18,930 bases of DNA from Discostella pseudostelligera (Eukaryota; Bacillariophyta; Thalassiosirophyceae; Thalassiosirales; Thalassiosiraceae), in NCBI GenBank assembly GCA_036940085.1, contig JALLBK010000338.1, forward strand, positions 1 to 18,930, given 5' to 3'. The notes under the pieces were generated by a model. It was given only the letters and a program-made list of their open reading frames with translations. It did no database searches and was not told where the DNA came from. Shown here piece after piece: positions 1 through 8,722 of this stretch. The stretch's first letter is position 1; each line of letters starts with the position of its first letter. Made by a program: the position numbers and the translations under genes.

Positions 1-462
1 CTGGAACCTGTTCAAGTTACACCTGGAACCAAGGATGAACCATTGGCCTATGTCAAAGTATTATTCTCTGCCACGACGACGATGACGACAACATTGCCCT
101 CCCCGCTCTCAATACAATCAACATAAATATTAGTCATTGTTGTGTTCGGTCTCATTGAAGCTGTCGCTCACCACCAAAGACACCGCCGACATATCTGATG
201 TTGATGGAGAGGACAATGCTGCCACCGCTGCTGCCGCTACTAATGCTGCTGTTGCTGCAGTTGCTGTTGTTGATGACGAGGTCAATGCATATGGCAATGA
301 TAATAATTGGCGCCCGCAGCCAGCGAGGCAGTTAATATGGATTTACCCGATGTTGCTGCCGCTTCTGCTCCGCCTCCAGTTCATGTTTACGTGCAGCACG
401 CCGATCCCTTCTACCTGTTCCATAAGGCTTACAGGCATGGTATCTTAGACTATGAGATATGA
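1..462 (+). CDS. 3' end of an unidentified gene (partial, probable introns)
   Basis: I do not recognise this protein. Frame 1 is open from the left edge and reads a plausible exon up to about base 57, followed by a GT (58). An AG at 132-133 gives a 76-base intron and moves the reading to frame 2, which encodes an acidic, Ala-rich stretch (roughly 134-280). The best C-terminal coding lies in frame 1 again: from about 328 it reads a short Pro/Ala segment, then HVYVQHADPFYLFHKAYRHG, and ends at TGA 460-462. The second frame change could be a very short intron (281-327, 47 bases, shorter than the others here) or a sequence error. A possible AATAAA signal lies at 626-631, 164 bases past the stop. 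The exon model is inferred; frame 2 alone would stop at 448. Confidence 0.33.
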
Positions 463-984
463 GATGAGGCAGAATGAGGCTATGACGGATCAGAGCTTCA
501 TGGTCGCGTTGCTGTGTTGCAAGTGGTGCCTGCAAGTGGCGAAGTTCCAGGAACAGTACTTATTTTCTACATACGAAATCCTAGTTGATTCATATGGTGG
601 ATTTTTGAAATTGAATTTAAAATTAAATAAAATGCACATAGAGGAATCAGTACTTTGTCACGGAGCCCAAATTCAAATGCGAGAAAGCGTCTGTCCTCCG
701 TTCGATGCTCTTCTCCGCCACATAAATTTGGCGCGCCGCCCATCAACCATCACCATCGATCCAGCGGCGATTGCATCGGCGGCATCGGTGCACCATGATA
801 TCCACTCTTCTTGCACTGCCGAATCTCCGCCCCTACGACTATCTAACATCACCCAAAGGCGATTTGCAATAGTACCTCATTGAATCCTCTCTATCGCACA
901 TAATACGCGCCACAGCAATCAACATCAACATCAACATCAACACCACCTCAATAGAACTCTTGAGCAAAAATCACGTCGCTGACC
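463..984. other. Intergenic region: 3' flank of left gene and PFAS promoter
   Basis: No gene is supported. The first part is AT-rich around 598-640 and contains AATAAA at 626-631, a candidate poly(A) signal for the left-edge gene. The second part carries a short CATCAA tandem run (about 919-940) just before the PFAS start. A 143-codon open frame (452-883) crosses the region but has no recognisable motif and overlaps the likely 3' UTR. Confidence 0.5.
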
Positions 985-3900
985 ATGAAAATTCTCCATT
1001 ACTACCGTCGCACTCCAACACCCCACTCTCTCCTCCCCAAGGTCATCGAGCGTCTCTCTCAAACATTCGGGGCCGACTACGTCTCTTCCCTCGACATCGA
1101 AGTCGAAACCGAACTCTGTTTCAATATCCAAATTGATTCCGAGCTCGATGCCACTTCCACCACCCGCTTAGAATGGCTGCTACGTGAAACATTTGATGGT
1201 CCACATGGTCTCACCCTCGAAGAGAGTGAATTTGAAATGCCCGATGATACCAATATCGATATTGGTGATCCAGAAACTATCATTATAGAATTTGGTCCAC
1301 GTATGACGTTTGCTTCGGCATTCTCATCCAATGCCACGAGTATTTGCGCCGCTTGTGGACTCTCGATGATTTCAAGATTGGAAAGGTCAAGGAGGTATTG
1401 CTTTAGGGTTACCTTCCCCGAGGATGACGATGAGAAGAATGATGAGGGAACTCCACCACCATCGCTCGACGATATCACCAATGTCCTCAAGGCTATGCTG
1501 CACGATCGCATGACTGAGGAGGAATATCTCGAACCAATCACCTCCTTTGAAAGTGGTGCCACTACCAATCCAGTTGTGCATGTCCCAATTATGAAGGAGG
1601 GACGGGCGGCATTGGAACGCATTAATGAAGAGCGAGGATTGGGATTTGACGAATTTGATTTGGATTTTTATACCAATTTGTTCAAGGTGAGAGAGAGGAC
1701 TTTGGATAGGTCGGCCCCATCTCCGTTTTGATTACCGGGTCAGCGCTAATCAATTCCATTGCATTCGTCCAATTATTGTTTTATCAATGACTTCGTTCTG
1801 TTTTCTACCCCTTCCATTCCAGGAAAAATTGGGGCGTGACCCCACCGATGTCGAATGCTTTGACATGGGACAATCCAATTCCGAACATTCTCGCCATTGG
1901 TACTTCTCCGGTAAAATGATCATCGACGGTATTACCAAACCCGATACACTCTTCCAAATGGTCAAGGCCACCTTACCCAAAGACAAACCGAACAATTCCA
2001 TCATTGCCTTTCATGATAATAGTAGTAGTATTCGGGGATATACCGTCAATGCTCTGGTACCATCTTCGGTATCAGGTCCAGGGAAGGTTAGTGTTGAAAC
2101 GAAGACTTTGCATCCCATTCTTACGGCAGAGACACATAATTTCCCAAGTGCCGTGGCACCTTTTGCTGGTGCCGAGACTGGTACTGGAGGACGATTGAGA
2201 GATGTCATGGCCACGGGACGTGGTGCCTATGCCGTTGCGGGTGTATGTGCCTACTGTGTTGGAAATCTTCACGTACCCGGATATGATTTGCCATGGGAGG
2301 ATGCTACCTTTCAGTATCCATCCAACTTGGCATCGCCATTGGATATTGAAGTAGAAGCATCCAACGGTGCATCAGATTACGGCAATAAGTTTGGCGAGCC
2401 GGTGATTCATGGCTTCACGCGTAGCTTTGGGATGCGTCTGCCCTCCGGGGAACGATTCGAATGGGTCAAACCCATCATGTTTACTGCCGGAGTTGGCTCG
2501 CTCGATGGACGGCACACTACCAAGGGTGAACCCGAAAAAGGCATGCTGGTTGTGAAGATTGGTGGACCGGCCTATCGCATTGGAATTGGAGGAGGTGCCG
2601 CAAGTAGTCGAGTGCAGTCTAGTGAGAATGCCAGTCTAGACTTTGATGCCGTGCAACGTGGTGATGCAGAGATGGAAAATAGGATGAATCGACTTATGCG
2701 AGCCTGTTGTGATTTGGGAGATGATAATCCGATTATTAGCGTCCATGATCAAGGTGCTGGAGGGAATGGGAATGTGTTGAAGGAGATTGTGGAGCCAGCT
2801 GGTGCCGAGTATGACATTAGGAAGGTGCGTGTCTCTAATCTTGTAGATCGTTTCATTTGCATGCTCTGCTTCTCACTCAGCTATTCTCGCATCCGTATTG
2901 TCTGCATAGGTTTATGTTGGTGACAATACTCTCTCCGTCCTAGAAATTTGGGGAGCCGAGTATCAAGAGAACAATGCCCTACTCATCCGTCCATCGTCGG
3001 AGGCAATGTTCAGAGAAATCGCCGACCGAGAGAATTGTCCCTTCCGCATTTTGGGTGCAGTTACCGGCGATGGTCGAGTAGTGGTAAAAGATTCCGTGGA
3101 TGGAAGTACTCCCGTCGATTTGCCATTGGAGTTGGTCTTGGGCAAGATGCCCCAGAAGACTTTCACCGATAGTCATGTGGATAACAAGCTTAAACCACTG
3201 GAGTTACCGGATGGTACCACCGTAAGAGCTGCCGTGGACCGCGTGTTGCGCTTACTATCGGTGGGTTCGAAGCGCTTCTTGGTGCATAAGGTGGACCGAT
3301 CTGTTACCGGGTTGGTAGCACAACAGCAGTGCGTCGGCCCTCTACAGCTTCCTCTGGCAAATGTCGGTATCGTGGCACAGACCCACTTTGGTATTACGGG
3401 AACTGCCGTGGCATGTGGCGAACAACCCATCAAAGGACTTGTCAACTCTGCGGCCATGGCGAGAATGACGGTTGCCGAGGCCATGACGAACCTTATGTGG
3501 GCAAAGATATCCAGTATTGAAGATATCAAAGCTTCTGGGAATTGGATGTATGCCGCAAAGCTACCAGGTGAAGGAGCCAAGATGTATGATGCCTGTGAGG
3601 CATTGCGTGATTCGCTGCTTACACTTGGGGCTGGGATTGATGGAGGGAAGGATTCACTGTCGATGGCGGCTCAGTGTGGTAACGAGTTGGTCAAGGCTCC
3701 TGGAGAGCTAACTTTGACTTGTTACGTAACCTGTCCGGACGTGACCAAGACAGTTACGCCAGACTTGAAGTGCCCCAACAAGTATGGAGGCAAGACAAAT
3801 TTGTTGTTCGTCGACTTGGGTGGAGGAAAGGCTCGAATGGGAGGTTCATCACTTGCGCAGGTTTACGGTCAAATTGGCGACGAGAGCCCCGACGTTGAGG

Positions 3901-5237
3901 ATCTCACAATCTTAAAGAAAGCCTTCTTGGTCGTTCAGGAATTGATCGACAATCGTATGATACTTTCTGGACATGATAGGTCCGATGGGGGTTTGGCGGT
4001 GGTCCTGATGGAGATGGCGTTTGCAGGAAATTGTTCAGTTAGTGCTGTCGTCCCAGAGACAAATCCTGGTGCTGGTGAAATTGGCACACTATTCAACGAA
4101 GAGGCTGGTATCGTGCTCGAAGTGTCCGACGAGGCTCTCAAACCTGTCATGGCGGTATTTGCGGAACAGGGTATATCTTGCATTGAAATTGGAACTGCCT
4201 CCGCGGGTGGAGACTCCATCAGGATTTCTGTTGGCTCCTCTCCTCCATGCATTGATGAAAAGATGACGGTCCTACGCGACATTTGGGAAGAAACTAGCTT
4301 CCGTTTGGAACATCGTCAACGTAATCCAGAATGTGTTGCACAGGAAGAAGCAGGCCTAAAGCATCGTAAGGCACCTGAATGGAAGTTGACATACACACCT
4401 GAACCGACGGATGCTGCCGTAATGAGTTCATCGACAAAGCACAAGGTAGCTGTAATTCGTCAGGAGGGGAGCAATGGCGATAGGGAGATGTTGTCTGCAT
4501 TCTTATCAGCTGGCTTTGAGCCATGGGATGTCACTGTCAGTGACTTGGTGAATGGACGAGTGATATTGGATGATTTCCGCGGCATTGTTTTCGTCGGAGG
4601 ATTCTCGTATGCCGATGTCCTCGATAGTGGAAAGGGTTGGGCTGGCGTCATCAAATTCAATGATAATGTCTTTCAACAATTCGAGGCATTTCGGATGAGG
4701 AAGGGCACGTTCAGCTTGGGAATTTGCAACGGTTGTCAGCTCATGGCACTACTCGGATGGATCCCCAAAACGGAAGGTCTGCCCGAGGAAATTCAACCTC
4801 GTTTACTCGAAAATGCCAGTGGAAAGTTCGAGAGCCGATTCTCCAGTGTTAAAATTGTGGAGAGTCCTGCAATCATGTTCAAGGGAATGGAGGGATCGTC
4901 GCTTGGAGTGTGGGTGGCACATGGTGAAGGTCGGTTTCACTTCCCCGATGAGAAGGTACACGAACATGCCATCTCCTCGAACCTTGCCCCTGTGCGCTAC
5001 GTCGATGATTCCAACAACATAACGCAAGAGTATCCATTCAACCCCAATGGCAGTCCCGATGGAATGGCGGCATTGTGTTCTGAGGATGGTCGTCATCTCG
5101 CCATGATGCCCCATCCCGAACGTGTGTTTACGACTTGGCAATGGCCCTGGATGCCTGAGGAATGGAGTGACTACCAAGTTGGTCCGTGGTTGAAGATGTT
5201 CCAGAATGCAAGGGAGTACTGTGACAATCATTCATAA
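985..5237 (+). CDS. PFAS: Phosphoribosylformylglycinamidine synthase (FGAM synthetase), 3 exons
   Basis: It catalyses the fourth step of de novo purine synthesis, the ATP- and glutamine-dependent conversion of FGAR to FGAM. The exons are 985-1686, 1823-2824 and 2910-5237, with both introns GT-AG and phase 0, giving 1343 residues, close to the human enzyme (about 1338). The ATG at 985 (GACCATGA) is the first in frame and starts a typical PurS-like N-terminal region. After it come a linker (about 190-234), the synthase core with DMGQSNSEHSRHW (248-260) and ETHNFPSAVAPF (from 337) followed by a Gly-rich GTGGRLRD stretch, a second PurM-like half with GGKDSLSM near 812, and a class I glutamine amidotransferase domain from about 1078. 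In the latter the nucleophile is Cys1174 in GICNGCQ, with His1303 and Glu1305 in MMPHPERVF. All key residues are present. This is the fused single-chain form found in eukaryotes and proteobacteria. Confidence 0.97.
1687..1822 (+). other. PFAS: PFAS intron 1 (136 bases)
   Basis: The donor is AAG|GTGAGAGA and the acceptor follows a pyrimidine-rich stretch ending TTCCATTCCAG. Removing it joins the LFK end of exon 1 to EKLGRDPTDVE, which restores the conserved block just before the SNSEH signature and moves the frame from 1 to 2. The upstream frame would otherwise stop at 1731. Confidence 0.92.
2825..2909 (+). other. PFAS: PFAS intron 2 (85 bases)
   Basis: The donor is AAG|GTGCGTGT and the acceptor is TCTGCATAG|GTTTATG. 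Splicing joins EYDIRK to VYVGDNTLSVLEIWGAEYQE, which is the expected family sequence across this point, and moves the frame from 2 to 0. Confidence 0.92.
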
Positions 5238-5602
5238 ATAATGAGAATTAAATACACACGTTATGTTGAGGAGACTATGCGATTTCAGCGGGGATGGATG
5301 GTCGATCGACCCGATCCATCAACCTGGCGGAGGATACGGAGGCATTGGACAATTATTGCAACTCTTCTGTTGTTGTTGTTGCTGTTGCTTGCTGTTTCGC
5401 CTTTCGCCGCGCCACTTTTTTCCCGCCATATCTTTTTCCGTGCCGTATCTTTTCCCGCCATATCTTTTTCCGTGCCGTATCTTTTCCCGCCATATCTTTC
5501 GTCGTTTCGCTTCGCATGAAAATGAAAGTCGATTGTTTGATGCCTCGATCGATGCATCGACTCTCTACCAAACTATGTCGACGGCAGGGTCTTGAAGAAG
5601 TT
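5238..5602 (+). promoter_or_regulatory. Spacer and leader between PFAS and the GST gene
   Basis: This 365-base stretch must hold the PFAS 3' UTR and the promoter of the downstream transferase gene. It contains a GTT/GCT trinucleotide run (about 5367-5395) and then the 32-bp tandem repeat with E2F-like sites described separately. An open frame runs through it into the GST gene from ATG 5294, but the repeat-encoded peptide looks non-biological, and a signal-peptide-type N-terminus begins only at 5603. Confidence 0.5.
5418..5499 (+). repeat. 32-bp tandem repeat, ~2.6 copies, built of alternating 16-mers
   Basis: Identical 32-bp units begin at 5418 and 5450, and a partial third begins at 5482. 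Each unit is two diverged 16-base halves, one containing CCCGCCATATC and the other CCGTGCCGTATC, so the array is an A-B-A-B-A series. Each A half holds TTTTCCCGCC (5418-5427, 5450-5459, 5482-5491), which matches the TTTSSCGC consensus of E2F/DP factors. The array lies 104-185 bases before the chosen ATG of the GST gene. A regulatory role is inference. Confidence 0.9.
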
Positions 5603-7112
5603 ATGAATATGAATTACCACGAGAGCTTCATTCATTGGCTGAGCCTATTCCTCTTTGGCATCGTCATCATCGCCCCATCATGCCAATGTTTCGATCTATC
5701 TCCGCGTCGATCTCACACTCCCAATCGACGGAGACTAGTAGTACTAGTACCGCCCGCCGCAAAATTACTACCAACAGCATCACTTCGCAGCATACCATTC
5801 CGTCTCCATGCCACACACGACAATGATGAAACTATTGATACCATCATCCCATCATCAACATCATCACTCTATCAACCAATGCCAACTAACAAACCTTGGA
5901 CATTCGGGATACTAACGTCAGGCTTTCCGCCACAACAACTTCTGGTACCAATTGTGAAATTTATTACCTTTCAAGTATGGCGTCTCATGATGAATGAATT
6001 GGTAACACATGATGAACAGGGTCGGTTTATACGGGAATCTTTCCAGGTGGGGAATATTCCGGCACCACTGTCTCTACCAACTTCTGTCGAGGATGGTGAT
6101 GGTGATTTTGTACCGAGGTACAAATTATACTTGGGAAATCCCTGCCCATGGTGTCATCGAGTAAAGGCAGCCATGGCACTATTGGAATTGGAATACGACG
6201 TACCCATTACGATGCTTATTGATAATGCCGAAAAGGCAAGCAAGGGGGGTTGGATTTTACCCGAACCTTCTCCATCCGACATTGAACATGGTCTACCTAA
6301 GGAATTAATCAAGGGTGATCTTGCCGGGGTATACAATTACTGCTATCGTGATATCTTACAAGAAGGAGAACGATACAGTGGTCGATGTACCGCACCACTG
6401 TTGGTAGATGTATCATCGGGGAAGATTGTTAGTAATGAATCCAATGAGATCATGGTGTTATTGAATGATTATGCACGACGACGACGGGATACGAGGCGAG
6501 GAGGTCAGTCTGGTACTGGCGGTGGACTCGATCTTCGTCCTATCGGGATGGAGGAGGAATTGGACAGGGCGACAAAGCATTGGTTTGATTTGTTATGGAA
6601 TGCATCGTATCGATGTGGCTTTGCAACGTCTCAATTAGCGTATGACGAGGTGAGACGCAACATCAGTGGCCGGATGCTTAGGTCTCAGGTCATGATTGTT
6701 CTTTGATACTTATTGCTAACAACCCACACCCTCTTACACATTGCGATTGCCTCTTCCTTTGTAGGCAGCATCCGATGTGCTAAAAGGATTGAACGAACTG
6801 AATCATCATCTTGCCACCTCGTCCTACCTAGTAGGCAATTCACTCACCGAGGTAGATCTCAAGAATTTTGCATGGGTTACACGACATGATTATGCCTACA
6901 CTGTCATCTTCAAATCACCGGGGGGACGAATCGCCCAATATCCCAATATTGCATCTTATGTCAAGCGATTGGTGACAGATTATCCAGTATTGTTGGATAC
7001 GGTGGATATGCCAGATGCGTGTGGATCGTACTATCGACAGTTGTTCATGTTGAATTTTGGGAGGTTAGTCCCGTATATTCCGAGCATTCGAGAATGGGTT
7101 GCAGCATTGTAA
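5603..7112 (+). CDS. Glutathione transferase, omega/xi-like (glutathionyl-hydroquinone reductase family), probably plastid-targeted
   Basis: The exons are 5603-6649 and 6765-7112, giving 464 residues. Members of this family reduce glutathionyl-quinones or carry out thiol transfer with glutathione. The N-terminal thioredoxin-fold domain has GNPCPWCHR with Cys181 and Cys184, followed by the ESNEIMVLLN glutathione-site motif. The C-terminal helical domain includes YRCGFATSQLAYDE joined to AASDVLKGLNELN, then YLVGNSLTEVDLKNF and RIAQYPNIASYVKRL, all typical of the ECM4/YqjG group. The start at 5603 (or 5609) is chosen because residues 1-29 form a signal peptide (SLFLFGIVIIAPSCQC) followed by Phe30 and a basic, Ser/Pro-rich stretch, the layout of a diatom plastid presequence. 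The two cysteines of CPWC differ from the CPWA usual in the hydroquinone reductases I know. The exact substrate is unknown. Confidence 0.85.
6650..6764 (+). other. Intron of the GST gene (115 bases)
   Basis: The donor is GACGAG|GTGAGACG and the acceptor is CTTCCTTTGTAG|GCAGCATC, phase 0. This junction gives QLAYDEAASDVLKGL, which fits the family helix. A rival donor at 6689 (GTCATG) also keeps the frame but would add 13 residues at a point where the family has none, and is a weaker splice site. The upstream frame stays open into the intron as far as 6706. Confidence 0.8.
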
Positions 7113-7327
7113 GTTGATTTGGACTTTGAATGTGGAAGACAGCCTGAAAGAAACTGCCTTGATTTTAGTGAGGAGAGAGGAGGGTTGGTAAGTACCATGC
7201 TAACGATTCATCAATTCCTCTCGGTCAAAATTGACAATAATGTAGTTAATCCTATTCACTCGCTCCGTACCCACACATCCATCATCCATCCAAAAACACT
7301 ACTTTGACTTGAGGAAATAATACGTAT

Positions 7328-8085
7328 TCAGAACTTCTTCTTCCCACAAGCCACGATAGCACAGGCACCCATCCCCAACATAATATTCCCCAATAGTCCA
7401 TACCAAGTGAATCGCGCCAATGGATACTTGTATCGATTCGTTGGGTTACCATCTTCACATTCGGCATATCCCATGGAGAGATAATATCGACCAATGGAGT
7501 ACATTAATGTGCTGATGCCAGTGGTGATGGGGAATACCATGGAGCCTACCAAGCCCGAGAGGGCGGCGGTGGTGAAGGTTTCGAAAATGTGTTGATGTGA
7601 GCGTTGGATGCAGTTGAATGCTCGTGCGTGGGGGGAGGTTCCTTGAGCGTAGAGGTTGCTGCGAAAGAAATAGATTCAGGTATAGAAGAAGACGGTGCCA
7701 TCGTTTTTTTGTCGTCATCAAATATTTGTATATGAGAATGTCGTTGAGAGCAAAAGGTGTGAGTACACGAAGAAATGATGCCGCAAAATAAAGCAGAAGG
7801 AGTTGTGTGATTCCAAATAATAATTCGCACTTACGGAAGCAAATATCGTTCATCCACATCCGTCTCTCCATCCTTCTTGGCCAATTCGGCATACTTGGTA
7901 CGGGCCTTGCCTACCTTGAATCCATGCATAAGGGTCCAAAACCCAGTCCCAATGAGAACCGTGGGAGTAATGGCCAGAAATCGTCCATGATTGTCACCAA
8001 CAATACCGCTTTTACTACCGAGAGACAGTTCGAGAGTAGCGGCGGCAGTGGTGGTGCCCGCGGTGAGGAGGAAGATTTTGTACAT
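7328..8085 (-). CDS. MAPEG-family membrane protein, microsomal glutathione S-transferase 3-like
   Basis: Exon 1 is 8085-7835 and exon 2 is 7658-7328 on the minus strand, giving 193 residues. MAPEG enzymes are trimeric membrane proteins that use glutathione for conjugation or peroxide reduction, usually in the ER or outer mitochondrial membrane. The diagnostic block is ARAFNCIQRSHQHIFE (95-110), which matches the FNCIQRAHQ motif of MGST3. Hydrophobic segments lie at about 36-54, 112-145 and 166-188, and the C-terminus ends in Lys-Lys-Lys-Phe. It is somewhat longer than animal MGST3 (about 150). The ATG at 8085 begins a hydrophobic N-terminus; the longer open frame upstream is low-complexity and unlikely to be coding. 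The gene is convergent with the soluble transferase, whose stop is 215 bases away. Confidence 0.85.
7659..7834 (-). other. Intron of the MAPEG gene (176 bases)
   Basis: On the minus strand the donor is TTCC|GTAAGTGCG and the acceptor follows TTTCTTTCG-CAG. It is phase 2: CC plus C makes Pro84 and restores the frame into NLYAQGTSPHARAFNC. Without splicing, the frame stops at once at the TAA inside GTAAG. Confidence 0.88.
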
Positions 8086-8265
8086 GGTTCGTCGTGTTCG
8101 TCGGTGTTGTCGTCGTCGAAGAGAAAAATGAATTGATAAGAAGAAGTGCAGTGGTGGGAGACCGAGACGGAGATGGCGAAGGATCGAATCTTTTATCTTT
8201 TGCTGTGCGGGTGGTGGAAGTTCGCACGAGAGATCTTTGATAGTACGTCCGTCGTCGGTCTTCAG

Positions 8266-8320
8266 AAAGATACTTAAGGAATTTGAAAATTGAAAATTGA
8301 AATTGAAAAAGATACTTAAG
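8266..8320. repeat. Direct repeat AAAGATACTTAAG flanking a GAAAATT run
   Basis: The 13-base sequence AAAGATACTTAAG occurs at 8266-8278 and again at 8308-8320. Between them lies a short tandem-like run of TTGAAAA/TTGAAA. The copies are 42 bases apart, about four helical turns, within the divergent promoter. Function unknown. Confidence 0.8.
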
Positions 8321-8383
8321 AAACTCGATTTTGAAGACAAATAATACAAAAGCTACTGTACTAATTCCACCGTGGCTCGCTCG

Positions 8384-8395
8384 GTCGACGTCGAC
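8384..8395. repeat. 12-bp perfect palindrome GTCGACGTCGAC
   Basis: The sequence equals its own reverse complement and holds a central CGACGTCG, which includes the ACGT core bound by bZIP factors. It is central in the divergent promoter. That it is a binding site is inference. Confidence 0.6.
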
Positions 8396-8429
8396 GGTGC
8401 CCAGCCCAGTCTGTCCTCCGGCGAGCAAA

Positions 8430-8478
8430 CTCTCGTCTGTCTGTCGAAGTGTCCAATGCTCTCGTCTGTCTGTCGAAG
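8430..8478. repeat. Exact 20-bp direct repeat, 29-bp period
   Basis: CTCTCGTCTGTCTGTCGAAG occurs exactly at 8430-8449 and 8459-8478 with a 9-base gap. It contains nested GTCTGTCTGTC. It lies about 245-290 bases before the RPN3 ATG. Confidence 0.85.
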
Positions 8479-8722
8479 GAGCAGAAGCTGCTCGAAGGCC
8501 GACGAAAGCTCCCACCACCTCCTCTTGTAACAAATCCACCACACACCACCGCCGCCAACAACAACAACAACAACAAAATCGACCATGACCATGGCCGACA
8601 TCCGACCCGTATTATCGCCGTAGCACCTCTAGAACTATCTTAGGAGTAACTACCATCAAATACTACCATCAACGACATTCATTATCCTTCACTCAATAAT
8701 CAAGCCAACAAAATTCAAAACA

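Larger units (their letters stand above)
8086..8722. promoter_or_regulatory. Divergent promoter region between MAPEG and RPN3
   Basis: These 637 bases separate the 5' ends of two genes transcribed away from each other and must hold both promoters. I see no gene in them. They contain several short repeats listed separately, a CAA run (8555-8575) in the probable RPN3 leader and TATTATTTG-like AT-rich stretches. The short open frames are low-complexity and appear in several frames at once. Confidence 0.55.

Noticed and set aside
452..883. 143-codon plus-strand open frame
   Set aside because: It spans an AT-rich stretch and a candidate poly(A) signal, has no recognisable motif, and overlaps the likely end of the left gene. 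Length alone does not support it.
1077..1622. 181-codon minus-strand frame opposite PFAS exon 1
   Set aside because: It is the mirror of a strongly conserved coding exon; its Ser-rich composition is what antisense of this codon usage gives.
5294..5602. N-terminal extension of the GST gene from ATG 5294
   Set aside because: The extension translates the tandem repeat into Phe/Pro/Arg-rich sequence and would bury the signal peptide about 100 residues inside the protein.
8357..8370. A 12-base match (TACTAATTCCAC) between the MAPEG/RPN3 promoter and the region near 18800
   Set aside because: A 12-base match within about 19 kb is expected by chance, and the flanks do not align.
8015..8588. Several overlapping open frames on both strands between MAPEG and RPN3
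   Set aside because: They are open in many frames because of low-complexity repeats, and none has family-like sequence. The region fits a divergent promoter.
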